A model generated the notes under the pieces. It was not told the origin of the DNA. It did no database searches and saw only the letters and a program-made list of their open reading frames with translations. A stretch of DNA of 44,267 bases. Source: Auxenochlorella pyrenoidosa. Taxonomy: Eukaryota > Chlorophyta > Trebouxiophyceae > Chlorellales > Chlorellaceae. Position numbers and translations under genes: made by a program. The stretch is taken from contig KQ482032.1 of assembly GCA_001430745.1 (NCBI GenBank), positions 1,535,811 through 1,580,077 on the forward strand. Direction: 5' to 3'. Shown here in pieces: positions 21,200-32,600 of the stretch. Positions within the stretch are counted from its first letter, which is position 1, and each line of letters starts with the position of its first letter.

Positions 21200-24100
21200 T
21201 CACATGATGGAGCAAGAGTCGGCGGCGCTTCTCTTCTTCTTGGGCTTGCCGCTGCCGCTGCCAGAGCTGCTCGCTGAGGAGGGCCGGCGCTGGCTGGGCA
21301 GCACCTGCTGCCGCTGGTGGTCTGCCGCTGACCGCCGCTGCTGCTCCGCCTCCTGCTGCTGCCGCGCCAGCAGTGCGCGCTGCTGCTCCTCCTCCCGCCG
21401 CACCCGCTCCTCCTCCTCCGCCTGCAGCTGCATCGCCAGCGCCAGGTCTGCGTCGTGCGTGTCGCCGCCTGCGCAGGGGGTTGAAGGGCACACCACGCGC
21501 GCACCCTGTGGGGCTTGCAGGCGCAGCCGCGCTGGCTGACAAAAAGGCAGCATGGGCACCGACTGCACGTGCAAAGCCGCCCAACACGCTGGTCAGCCTG
21601 AGCGCAGCCACGCAAGGAAACGTGCCAGAGGGCGGCAGGCCGACCTCCCTGCACCCAGCAAGTGCACCTGCGGCCGCCGCCGCTGCCGCCGCGTCCCAGT
21701 CGTCCTGCTGCGCTGCAGCCTGTGCTGCCGCGGCCTCCTCGTGCGAGGCGTGGGGCCGGAAGGGCTTGAAGTCAGGCCCCACCAGCTCGGTGTCGCCGTC
21801 CACAGAGATCAGGTGCTCCCACACCACGTCTGCAACAGGGCCCGGGGCAGAAGCAGGCGCTGGGTGCTCCCCGCCGTGCCCTAGGCGCCGCCGCAGGGCA
21901 GGCGTTCTGCTTCTGGCCCCGCCACAGCCCCTGTCGGCGGCCCCCGGGCCGGCCAGGTTCCTCTGGATGAGAGCTGGCCCTTCCGCGCCTGTCAGACTGT
22001 CGTTGCCCTGCCCCAGCTCACCGCTCTCAAACTGGAAGCCCTCGTCGGTGGCCAGGATGTACAGCTGACTGTTGTTTCCCTTGAAGAGCGTGTTGAAGTG
22101 GTTGTTCCTGCATTGTGGCGAGCAGGGGTGTGTGTCTGTGAGCGCATGTTTTTGAGGAACTTGCATGGGGCCTGGGAATTCCATGTGGGCAGCCAGCGGT
22201 GCTGTGCAACAAACCGAACACAGAGTGAGGCGCCTCGCCCAATTGCCTGGCACCCTGCCGACCCTTGCGCATGTGCCTGGCCCCACCGGAAGAACACAGC
22301 AAGCTGGTTGGGACGCAGGCCCTCCTGCAGCGCCACCAGGCCGTGGAAGGTGAGCTGGCTGGGGCTGCCCTCCAGGAACTGCTGGACCAGCAGGGCGTCG
22401 CGCACCGCCGCCTCGCCCGCAGGAGAGGCGCCGCTGCTGCTGGGACCCGCCGCCACAGCCGACGCCGCCCCCGGGCTGCCGCTGGCCGCCTCAGGCTCGC
22501 CTGCGCCTGTGGCGGATGTTGCCAGGGGCCCCGGCGTGGCAGAGCCTGTGGCAGACCCGCTTTCCGGCTGCTCAGGCACCATTGAGGCTAGCGAGGGGTG
22601 CGGGGTGGCAGGTGTGCTGCGCCGTACGGCAGCAGCAGCGCCTGCCTCGTGCTGGCCGGCAGCGGCGCTGGCGCTGGCGCTGGGGCTGAGGTCAAAGGGC
22701 GAGGGTGGCGGCCGGGGGGCGCGCATGGTCAGGCGCACACGCACAGCGTTACCATGCCCCGCTGCTGCTGCTGCCTCGTCCACCTCCAGCCCCAGCTCGG
22801 CCCACCACGCCAGCGTGCCAGAGGAGAGCGGCGAGGAGCCAAGCGGCGCCCCAAGGCCGCCGTCTCCTGCAGCGTCCGCGGATGCAGCCGCCGCGCCTGC
22901 GGGCAGGTCTGAGCTGCTGCCGCCAGCGCTGCTGCCGCCGGGGGCGGGGCGCAGCGCTGACGTGGCCTCCTCCCCGCGCTCTTCGGCCTCTGCCGCACCA
23001 GCCCCGGCAGTGCTGCCGCTCACGGGGGCAGGGTGCCCAGCGCTGCGGCTGGCCAAGGGTGCGCTAGAGGTGAAAGCATCCTGCACACCAGCAGGCAAAG
23101 CAGGCAGAGCTTCAGTGTGCCTGGACTCCCCCCTGGCAGCAGCACCACTGGGAGAGGCAGGCCAGGCTCAACGCCCCAGCTACCAGCCCTGAACAGCCCT
23201 GGGAGGCACCACCAGCCTTTGCAGAAGCACTCGAGGGCCACCAGCCCCAAAACCGTCGCAGGGCGGCTCGCAGCACCTATCCTCCTGCTCTTGATTCCCC
23301 ACCCGCGGCCCTCTCTGGTGGCCCTGCGGCCAGCAGCCGGCCCTGGGGGGCGCGCCCCGCTCACCGACACCAGGTCTGTCAGCATGCGGTTCACCATGCT
23401 CTTCATGCTGTCGGATGCCTGCAGGCTGCTGAGGCTGGAGGCCGCGCGGGAGGCGTCGGCCGGGCCAAACGAGCCGCTGCGCCCGGCCCACGAGCGAGCA
23501 GAGGCCGGCCCGCTGCTGCCGGGCTCCGCGTCGCACGCGCCGCCGGCGGCGCCGCCCGCCTGCGCCTGTGCCGCCTCGCGCGAGATCAGCAGGCTGTTCT
23601 GCAGGGCCGCAGAGAGCGCCTCTGCGTCCACATACTGCCCCTGCTGCCGCGCCTGCTGCAGCGCCCCGTGCTCGCCTCCGTGCTCGCTGATGGCCGGGAG
23701 TGGCCCGCTGGCGGCGCTGCCCACGGCGCCGCTGGCATGAGGGGTCAGCCCGCATGACCCTGGGTGCTGGCCCCTGTGCAGCGAGGCCGAGGGGGTGAGC
23801 TGCTTGGGGGTGGGGGTGGCACCGCTGCCCAGGGACGTCACCAGCTGCACCACCAGCTCGTTGTAGGTCTTGGAGCCGACGGCCCGGGCGGTGGGCTCGT
23901 CCTGCGGCCCGGGTGCGCGCAGAGCGCGGCGGGGCTGGGGTTGGTGCGCGCGCTTTGCCGGCAAGCCAGCAGGCCAGATGCTTTGTTGCCAGCCAGATTG
24001 TCCAGCGGGCTGCTGCCCCTGCCGACTTCTGATAACCCCTGGCGATCCCAGCACCAGTCGACAACGCGCACGAGGGCGCCCAGGAGCCCACGCTTTGGCT

Positions 24101-25082
24101 GCTGTGCACCACAGCAGGTGCGCGGCGCTGCCCCCACCTGCGGGTCCACCAGCCAGCCGTGCACCAGCGGAATGTCCAGCAGGTCGAACACAGCCTGGAG
24201 AGCGGGGAAGCATGTGGGTCGGCAGGTAAGGCGGGGCGAGGGGGGCCATAGCGCAGGCGCGGCAGCCAGCTGGATGCTCAGCAGCCTCGCTGCGTGCCGC
24301 CTGCAAGCATGCGCAGGCGACATTCGGCGCGCTGGCGGCCGTCGGCCTCCCTGCTTCAAACTCTTGCCTGCACCAACAAACCCTGTCCCCAAGTGCAGCA
24401 AGCAAGCAAGTGCAGCCCGACCAGGCTCACTGTCTCCTGCGTGTACTCAAAACCAGCAATGTCGTGAAAACGCAGGTTGACATCGATCCCTGTGCACAGC
24501 TTGGGCAGCAGCCCAATGGCATCGGACAGGTTGTGCGCCAGGCTGGCCCTCTGCTCCTCCGACAGGCCGCCACCAGGGCCGCTGCTGCCGCGCTCCAGGC
24601 TCGCAGCATTGGAGTCGAGCAGGCGCTCCGCCACCATTGCCACCAGCCGATCCTGGCAGCATGGCAGGACGAGGGTTGAAGCGGCTGAATTAGATAAGGT
24701 CCGGCTGGCTGAGAGGGTGCACTGGCGCACGGGCCCAGGCAGCAGCGCAGGCAGACTGCCGCACCCCAGCCCCAAAGCACATGCAGCACTGCGGTCGCCA
24801 CGCACCTGCGACACCTCGCCCGCGCCTGCCGGCAGCTGCAGCTGGTTGCGCAGCAGCAGCACGTTGGCGATGGCAAGCAGGGGGCAGGGGCCGTTCACAT
24901 CCTGCAGGGACGGTGCCAGGGAGGGCTGAGCAGTTGGGCAACCGCTGTGCTCTTGGCCGGCTCCTGTGCCCTGCAGAGTGGCGCCATCTGTGCCTACGTC
25001 CCCTCACCTGTAGCAGCACAGGCACACGCCGACCCAGGAAACTGATGGTCTTGATCCTGTGCGACGCAGCATCCGCTGCCAT
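21200..25082 (-). CDS. MINDY-family (FAM63) K48-type ubiquitin hydrolase with C-terminal CaaX box
   Basis: Nine exons close to 765 aa: 25082-25008, 24901-24806, 24652-24431, 24194-24138, 23901-23365, 23080-22287, 22107-22022, 21829-21668 and 21468-21200. Family marks are clear. DVNGPCPLLAIANVLLLR holds the catalytic Cys at residue 31. LPKLCTGIDVNLRF, FDLLDIPLVHGWLVDPQ, KTYNELV, QLTFHGL and VFFRNNHFNTLFK (catalytic His) follow in the order of MINDY-1. DADLALAMQLQAEEE is a ubiquitin-binding MIU motif. MINDY enzymes trim K48-linked polyubiquitin. About 380 low-complexity residues (Ala/Ser/Gly/Pro) split the catalytic domain between KTYNELV and QLTFHGL. After a charged Gln/Glu/Arg helix the protein ends KPKKKR then CSIM, a prenylation box with an upstream polybasic cluster. 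Activity is inferred from conserved residues. Confidence 0.93.
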
Positions 25083-25972
25083 CGTCACCGGTGGCCCTGC
25101 CGCAGCCGGTGTCGCAGCTGTTCTGCCGGCGCCAGGCCTGCTCTGGGGCGCTTGAGACCGACACCTCGCACGTGGTGTGCAGTTCTGCAGTCCCTACCAG
25201 AACTTCCGGCAGCTCTGCTCGATTCGAGAGCAGCTGCAACTGTGTGGGCGCTGCTCCGACAGCCGCTGTATGTTTTATCTCGTTGCCTCTATTCTATAAA
25301 CTGATCCTGCACCGCTCAGGGTGAGCTGGCTTCCGGCCGTGGCTCGGGCGCAGGGCTGAAATGGCGGAAAGCCGGCGGTTTTCTCTGCTGGCCCACTACA
25401 ATGCGCTGCCAAGCACGTTCATGGACCAAAAACACGGCGATGAACATCTGAAGGGTGACAGCACTCCAGTGCTCCGCAGCGGCAGGCAACTCATGCCGCC
25501 CCATGGCCAGGTGCATCCAGCCCGGTTGCGCCTTGCCCGTGTCTCTGCTGCCCCTGTTGACGGCAGCGCTCCCTCTGGTCTTCGATTGCCCTTGAAAACT
25601 GTGAAACGTGATTGGTTTCAGTACACGCCAAGGTGCTGACACAAAATGCAGCCGGTTGGCGCAACATAGCATGCATGGGCACCACAGGTATCAAGGGAGG
25701 ATTGGTTGGGCCATGCCAGCTAGCAGTAATTATTCTGAAGGATCGTAACTGGTAGACGGCAGAAAGGGTCATCGGGAAACACCCACAGATTCACTAGGTA
25801 ATGAAGTCACATCTGCATGCGCTGCATGTTTGCGCATGGGCTGCGCAGGCAGGTCATAGGAAGCGGTTGCTCTTGCAAACTGAACGCAACGATGAAATGG
25901 AGCTGGAGTTTTGAAGCAGAAAGTACCTGGAGGTATCCTGGGGTGCGGATTCCAAAATCAAGTCCAGAAGAC
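25083..25972. other. Intergenic region between the SH2 and MINDY genes
   Basis: About 890 bp, noticeably less GC-rich. It contains the MINDY promoter and the SH2-gene 3' UTR. ORFs on both strands lack recognisable features. No RNA gene seen. Confidence 0.45.
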
Positions 25973-26969
25973 TCACAGTTGTTTGGAGAGGGCCGTCAGC
26001 ATGGCGAGCACAGAGGCTGCTGTCCCTGCTGCTGCGCGAGCAACCGCCTTCTCTGCCTGCCTCAGCACGCTGACGTGGTGCGCCTTGCCCGTGCTGGCAT
26101 CCAGCAGGCGGTGGCAGCCCGCCACCTCGCGCACGATGCGGTACAGGCCGCCCAGGCGCAGCGCCGGCAGGCCCAGCAGGAAGTGCACCACGCTGGGCTG
26201 GGCGGCAGCGTGCCCGTCGCTCTCGTCGTCGCTGTCCCCCTCCCACAGCAGCACGCTGCTGCCGCCTGAGCTGAGGGCATCCGGTTGCGCTGCAGCTTGC
26301 GCCTCGGTCACCAGGCTCAGCACCAGGTGGTCTGGCACCGAGCCGAGGCGCAGCACAAATGTGCCCGGCGGCTGGCCATGCAGCTTGTCCAGCGCTTCTG
26401 TGCGCCCCACGTCAAAGCCAGCCACGAGGCGGGCAGGCCGGTACCGCAGTGCGGGAGCCACCGCGGACAGCACCTCGAGCCGGCATGACAGCCAGGCATC
26501 AAAGGTTGCGGCGGCTCGTGGCGCCAGCGGTGGCTGGTCGGGCGCAAGCCCTCTGGAAAACCCGGCCCGCCGCGCCAGCGCCGCCAGCTCAGCAGGTTCA
26601 AGCGGGCGTGTGCTGCTGCCGAGCTGCTGCTCCCACTGTTGCTGCACCTCTTGTAGGAAGGCGGGCAGGGGCAGGGGGGCTGGCCGAGGCGGGGAAGCCG
26701 CACGTACCTGCAAAGACAGGGCCAGACGGGGCCAGCTGAGACCAAGCCTTTCATATTCGTGGCTATGGCCTGCTGCCTGGCAACACATTGGCACTAACTT
26801 TAGGTGGCAGTAAAGTTCAAGGTAGGTTTGGTCTCACCTCGAGGAATGGCCGAGGCGAGTCGAGCCCTGAAGAGGAGCTGGTCCTGGCCCACCATTGCTG
26901 CCGGCGGGCAAAGCCAGTTGCCAGGCGGAATGCTACCGCTGCAATCAGGCACAGCCATGGCCAGTCCAT
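25973..26969 (-). CDS. STAT-type linker-SH2 domain protein with hydrophobic N-terminus
   Basis: Two exons, 26969-26838 (44 codons) and 26707-25973, keep frame and give 288 aa. Exon 1 encodes a hydrophobic segment (WLCLIAAVAFRLATGFA) that could be a signal peptide or anchor. The later part has an SH2 signature of the STAT type: a linker with FDAWLSCRLEVL, then LVAGFDVGRTEAL, PPGTFVLRLGS (Arg at the phosphotyrosine-binding position), HLVLSLV and VVHFLLGLPALRLGGLYRIV. Land plants have related STAT-type SH2 proteins (SHA/SHB). An acidic insert (EGDSDDESD) interrupts the fold. The C-terminus is again mildly hydrophobic (AAAGTAASVLAMLTAL). It probably binds a phosphorylated partner, identity unknown. 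The alternative ATG at 26957 does not join in frame to exon 2. Confidence 0.7.
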
Positions 26970-28252
26970 GTGTCAGCGCCACATGCCTGCAATGCTGAAA
27001 GTGGGCGATTGGTGGGCATGGCAAGAGCGGTGGGGCGACCTCTCAAGCGCTTCAAGCGCAGCGAGGTCACTGCTGTTGGACGTGACCCCTGCTCTCGCGC
27101 ATATTTACATAACACTCCGCGTGCCTGGTTTTGACTTTCACGCTATGAATCGACCAGTGGCGAGACAGGAAACCAAACGACGCAAGGGCTTCCGCTGGTT
27201 TGCGGGGAGCGCGTCACTTCGTTGGGTGGATGAGCCAGCCTCTCTGCCAGGTTTCAGTCGGCGAGAAAGACTGTTTGGAATGCCATGTTCGAGTGCCTTG
27301 ACATGGGCCTGAGCCCTTCACTGCCTGTTCAAGTGCACTTTTTTTAGACGGGTTTGTCCAGCCCAAGCCTGGCGCCTCCTTGTTGTGATCAAATGCTTTA
27401 ACATGGCGGACAGCGCCGCGCCGCACAACAGCGTTGGGCAGCGCAGGCACCAGTGCGAGAGCAAGCGACGCGGGCACCGCCTCGTCGCCAGTCCAGTGGG
27501 TGCCCAGCTTGGAACACAGCGTGCAATCAGTGCCCTTGCTTCAGCAGTCGGGCGTCCACACCTGCAATACACAGCCTGATTTTACCATGCAATGGGTGGG
27601 TATTGCATCCCGTGAGCTACTGCCTGCTGGCACGGCAGGCACCTGCGTTGAGTTCGAGACGAGAGGGCGCTTGGGGTCATCCACCAACATGTGCCACCGC
27701 TGCCGCGGCCAACATCCCTTGGTTGTTGCACGCATGGCTGTCAACGTCCTCTCATGCATACTCAGAGCCTTGGTCCCTTCTTCCAGCCCCACGCTCAAGG
27801 AGATGGCCTTACAGGAGAGACGGTGTTGCTGAATGCAACGAAAACATTGAAGGGCAGAGGCACTGGGGTGTCCTGTGGATCAACACAAGAGAGCAAGCGG
27901 AACCCAGGGCGTGCTGGCGCACCTGCAGTCGCACTTGCCCACGACGCATGCTGGGTCATGCGAAGCCGAGCACCAACGGCGCTGCTCGCGCACCACCACT
28001 GCCGCCAGCACGACAGCAGACGGCCGCGCAGCCACCCCGGCCAGCCGCAGATCCCACGCTGTACTGCTCTGCCTGCCCTAAACTGACCCTAAGCTGGGTG
28101 AGCGAAGCCCCAGCCAGTCACGCTGTGTGTCTCTGCCGAATGCTTCCATTGCTGGTCACTACTCTAGAGTGCCAAAGGCTGCCTAGCACGCTGTCTGCTG
28201 CTACTGCTTCCATCATGTGTGTGGCGTGACTGCTCCGCGCAGTGGCAGCAGG
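26970..28252. other. Gene-poor stretch
   Basis: About 1.3 kb upstream of the SH2 gene. ORFs on both strands are short to moderate, overlap one another and show no motif or splice-consistent chain. It should include the SH2 promoter and the 3' UTR of the small gene at 28253. No RNA gene or repeat noticed. Confidence 0.4.
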
Positions 28253-28779
28253 TCACTGCTGTGGCCGTGCGGCTGCTGCGGCCTGCGGCGCGGCAGCTGC
28301 AGCCTGACGAAGCACCTCCATCACTTCCTGCTCCTGCTTGATCTGCTTTGCCCGGTTCACTTTCTGCGTTTTGGTGAAGCCGTGGAAGCCCCAGGGCTTT
28401 TGCCACGCCCTGCGGGCAGAGGAAGGCACTGGTGCGGCGTCAGGGGTTGGGTGGAGACGAGCATGCAGGCGTCTAAGCATGGGGCAGGAACGGCGTTGAC
28501 GGCGCTCTGGGAGCTCAACCCGAGCATGCGAGCAGCGGGGGTCGGTAAGGAGGCTGGATGATGCCCTTGGGCAGAGAAGCCCTGGGTGTGTTGCGCCAAG
28601 GGGCGCAAAAGCTGGAGCACCAGGAGGCAGCGGCAGAGGCTTAGAGGCGTGGGCGGTGGTGGGCTGCAAGCCTGCGACCTGGGCGCGCCGTCGCGGATAG
28701 CTCACTTTCCGCCAGTCGTCTTCTTGACGGTCTCAAGCACGCTGCTCGCGAGGAATTGCAGGCTGCGAGTTTGCCGCAT
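28253..28779 (-). CDS. Small 76-aa protein, possibly mitochondrial
   Basis: Exon 1, 28779-28706, begins MRQTRSLQFLASSVLETV. Exon 2, 28409-28253, begins AWQKPWGFHGFTKTQKV. The donor (GGAAA|GTGAGC) and acceptor (CCCGCAG|GGCG) join in phase and the product ends AAAAARPQQ. The N-terminus is Arg/Ser/Leu-rich without acids until residue 17, as in mitochondrial targeting peptides. The middle is basic with a Trp-Gln-Lys-Pro-Trp-Gly cluster, followed by a charged helix (RAKQIKQEQEVMEVLRQ). I do not recognise the family. Such small basic proteins are often respiratory-complex or mitoribosome accessory subunits, but that is conjecture. The splice-phase agreement and good motif density argue that it is real. 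Confidence 0.5.
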
Positions 28780-29681
28780 TGCGCAGCCCACAGCTTGCCG
28801 GAGATGAGGTTGGTGAAGCGATGAGAGGGGATCTGAGTACGCGGGAAGCTGAGCGAACGGGGTTTGCAGGTTGGGTCTTCCCTAGCTGCCGCCCATGCTG
28901 AGCCGGTGTCCGACGCAGCACAATGAAGATTGCTCTGAAACCCTTCTGCTGCCTGCACGTGGCAGCCATACCTGTGCCCTCTGGACCGATTACTTGAAGT
29001 CACTGCTTGCCAGTTGGTTCGGCCGTCAGCCTGCATGCCTGCACCGCCAATCCCAGAGCTTGGCGGCAGCAGCTGGTGCTGGGACATGCACCACGCTGCA
29101 CTCGAACATACCCCGGCCAAAACATGAGAGCTGGCCTGTTTGAGGGCGCCAGATAGCATGGCATGTGTGAGCAACGGCAGGAACATCATGGGGTGATACA
29201 TCTGGACAAGAGGCCGCATGTGCAGGGTGCAGCCTGCACTAACCGTGACTCCTGGCTGCCTCTCGCTGTGAAGGCAGCACGCTGCTCCTGGCCTTCGCAT
29301 ACAATGAATCTGTAAACAATGTTCTGCCATGTCCCTGCACCTACAGGGAATCGCCATCCATCGCAAGATTCAATTCCTTGCGCCTGCAGCGCTGCAGTAG
29401 ATTCTGGTTGTCCTGTCTGATAGCTCCGCACGTATGATCAGTGCCTCTCCTCTGCATCAGTGCATGCATGGCACACCATTGCCCCCACCGGCACTCAATG
29501 CTGCCCTGGCGGCACCGTTGAAATGTTCTGCGCAACATGCCCAGCCTTGGCACGACACCGTGCTTAGCAGCACCGCCACCCAACACCCCATGAACTGGTT
29601 GGCAGACCTCAGTGCTGAATCCAATCGCTTGCCGGCGCCGCCGCGCTCTATTTCACGCGAGCTGACAGAGGCCTGGAGCCT
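28780..29681. other. Divergent intergenic region
   Basis: About 900 bp between the minus-strand small gene and the plus-strand kinase gene, expected to hold both promoters. Base composition drops toward lower GC. No convincing exon. Confidence 0.45.
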
Positions 29682-32600
29682 ATGGCAGGGCCCGGCGGGC
29701 CCATGTCAGCTGCAGGCGCCTGCCTAGTGCTTTGCTGCTTGAGCGCGATCAGTACAGTCCACGGCTCGTCACAGGTAGGGGTTAGGCCATCACTGCGCTG
29801 CGCACCAAGTGGCCTGCAAGTCGCGACTAGCTGAGGGCGCAACAGACTGCGCAGCGCGTCCCGGCGCAGTGTTTTGGGCTCAAATAATGTGGCTGAAGTG
29901 TTCCGTACTGCTGCTCAAGGACAGCTGAGCGCCCCTAGCCGTCCTCCCGCCGCGTTTGTCTCTAAGAGAGGGCGTCAGGACCAAGGGCCCGTTCAACGAA
30001 TCTTCCTCATACAAGCCCTCTTCAGGCTGATCGTCCATGCATGGAACTCGGTCTGCGTTTTGCCAGGAGCAAACTTGCCACACCGAGCCCCCCGCCCCCC
30101 CGCCTCCAGGACGTCACCTGCCCTCGGGAGCTACACAGCGCGCTGGCCAATCCCAGCATCGCAGCCATCCGTCTCCTGCCCAGCGGGCACTGGAACTTCA
30201 GCAGGGAGAAATGGCCTGGCCAGGTGGTGGTGACTCGTGCCGTGAGCCTCACGGGCGTGCCTGACGAAGGCGGCCACCCACTATACGGTAAGCGGGGCCC
30301 CAGACTGCCCGGTCAAATGGCAGCAGCTGGTTGTGTGCAAGTCCGGGCACTGCGCCGTCGCAGCCATGAGCGCAGAATGTGCCACCTGCATAGGAAACGC
30401 ACTGCCTTGCAGCGCCGCCACTGGGTGGAGCTCCTGGCTCCCTCTGGTGGCCCACATTTGGCTGGCTCCCCTGCCTGTCACGCCGCCCCCGCAGTGGATG
30501 CCAACCGCCTGACGGAACTGGTGGTGGTTGGGGCCAACGGCTCGCTGCTGCTGTCCACCCTGTTCCTGGACGACTGCCTGCTGCCGGCCATGCCGCTGCT
30601 GTGCCTGGCGGTGGCGGCCGACAACGGCAACCTCACCATGCGCCAGCTGGTGCTGGGGGACGCCTCTTGCACTGACATCAGCCACTCCACGGCAACCGAT
30701 TGGCTGCTCAAGGTGGTTGAGGCCCAGGGCGTTGCATGGGCAGGCTGGGCGAGCCGCTTGAGCCAGCGGCTTGCTGCGCTCGCACCAGGCCACCCCTGAT
30801 AAGTGAGTGTGTAAATGGTGTGTGCACGCGCTTGCCCATGTGCGGCAGCCTTTCCCGGCCCACCCCATGACGCTACGCAGGCCGCCTACTGGGCCACGTG
30901 GCAGACGCGCTGGGCCAGGGTGGACCAACGGTGCGACACCTGGCTGCTGCCCCTCCCTGCTTGGCCGCGCATGCCTGCCGCGCGCGCTGCTGTCTTGTCG
31001 TGCAGCACACCCGCCAGCGCGCCCAGGACGCCTGCGCCGCCAGGCATCCTTGGCCGTGCTCAGCCCTCGAACCCACCCGGCCCGCAGCTCCATTCACGTG
31101 GTGGACACGCGTGAGGTGGCGGGCATGCCGCAGGGCGTGCGCTGGCGCATCGCCAACTCGACCTTCCGCTGCACAGGCAAGCGAGGCTCGGCCAGGGATG
31201 CATTCACCCTCTCCTGGTCTGCCCCACCAGGACCAGGAGAGGCGCCGCGGCAGCCGCCCCCCTGGCTCTGCTCTGCCGCACAGTGCAGTTCGGTCCGTGC
31301 CGCCTGGCACGGCTTGGGCGGCGTTGCCCAAGCCGTGTGGATAGCCCCCTTGCTCCGCAGGCAACGAGACGCACGCCTTGCCCGGGGCGGGCGTGCACGG
31401 CAGGGAACGAGCGCAGCGCGGCCAGCCCCTGGCATCCGCCCTGGTGGCCACCCTGCTGGCAGCAGCCGCAGCCCTGTACTACCTTATGAACCGGAATGGT
31501 GGGGGCCTGGGGCGCTTCTCTCCTGTGCCAGCGGGTCTGTGTGCCCGCTGGGGGCACGAGGCCAGCCCCGCCGCCTGCTGGGTGCACGCATGGGTGTGCG
31601 TGACGGCCCGCCTGCCGCCTCTCGGCCAGAGCACCCCACCCCGCCTCCCTGATTCATTCCCCTGGAACCCCCCGCCCCCCCCTGATATCCGCCTTGCAGT
31701 GGTGACAGTCAGCCGGAACGAGAGCCCCGAGGTAGTGGTGGCGCGCTCCAAGGGCATCGTGCTGCAGGCGCTGATTGGGCAGGGTGAGGCTGCGCGGGCC
31801 GGCGCACAGCCAGTGCAGGCCGTCTGGGGCTGCGTTGGAGGCGCGCATTTGCCTGGGTGTCGACAGTATGGTGGGGCAGCAGGGACAGCAGGGTTGTCCT
31901 TGCCCGGGGCATGCTGGGCAAGTTTGGGCCTGGGCTGCCGGCAACCTGCAGCTGCCAGCCCGCTTGCTCACGGCTGTGGTGTGCATGCGACCGACACCTC
32001 TGGCCGTTGCTGCCAGTTGTCCTGGGCTCCACTGCCGCTGCCTGCTGCTCCATCCCGCAGGCACGTTTGGGCGCGTGTTCCGCGCCCAGTGGCGGCAGGG
32101 CCGCGTCGTGGCGGTCAAAATCATCGAGATTCCCTGCTTTGAGGAGCGGGTGGCTGGCAAGGTGGCCCGGGAGTGCCAGCACGCCATGGCGTGCAGCCAC
32201 CCGTGCATCGCTGCCACGCTGGCCGCCTACACCGTCAGGGTGCGCACCCACCTGCGGCGCAGCCAGATCATGGCGCGGCTGCTCAGGTGCGCTGGCGGGC
32301 ATGGCGGCTGCTCCAGGCGCCCCGCCGCGATGGGCAGGCGCCCCGCAGCTGTACCGGCCAGGAAGCCAGGCCAGAACACGCCCATGCCTGCCTGAGGCCC
32401 TGCCCGGAGCCCCACCTGGCGGCTGCCCTGAGGTAACGCTCCTTGGCGCTGCCCTGTCCCTGCTGCCGCTCACAGGGAGGGCTACGCCCATGTGAACGAC
32501 TTGCCGCGGGGGCAGGAGTCGCAGCAGGCGGAGCAGGCACAGGGCGGGGGCACCCCGGGTGACTCCTTGCTGCCTGGCCCCGCTGAGCAGCAGCCAGCAG

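Noticed and set aside
22098..23192. 364-codon plus-strand frame
   Set aside because: Antisense shadow of the MINDY low-complexity exons.
26800..27024. Alternative first exon of the SH2 gene (ATG at 26957)
   Set aside because: It ends in phase 1 while the next exon needs phase 0; the ATG at 26969 fits.
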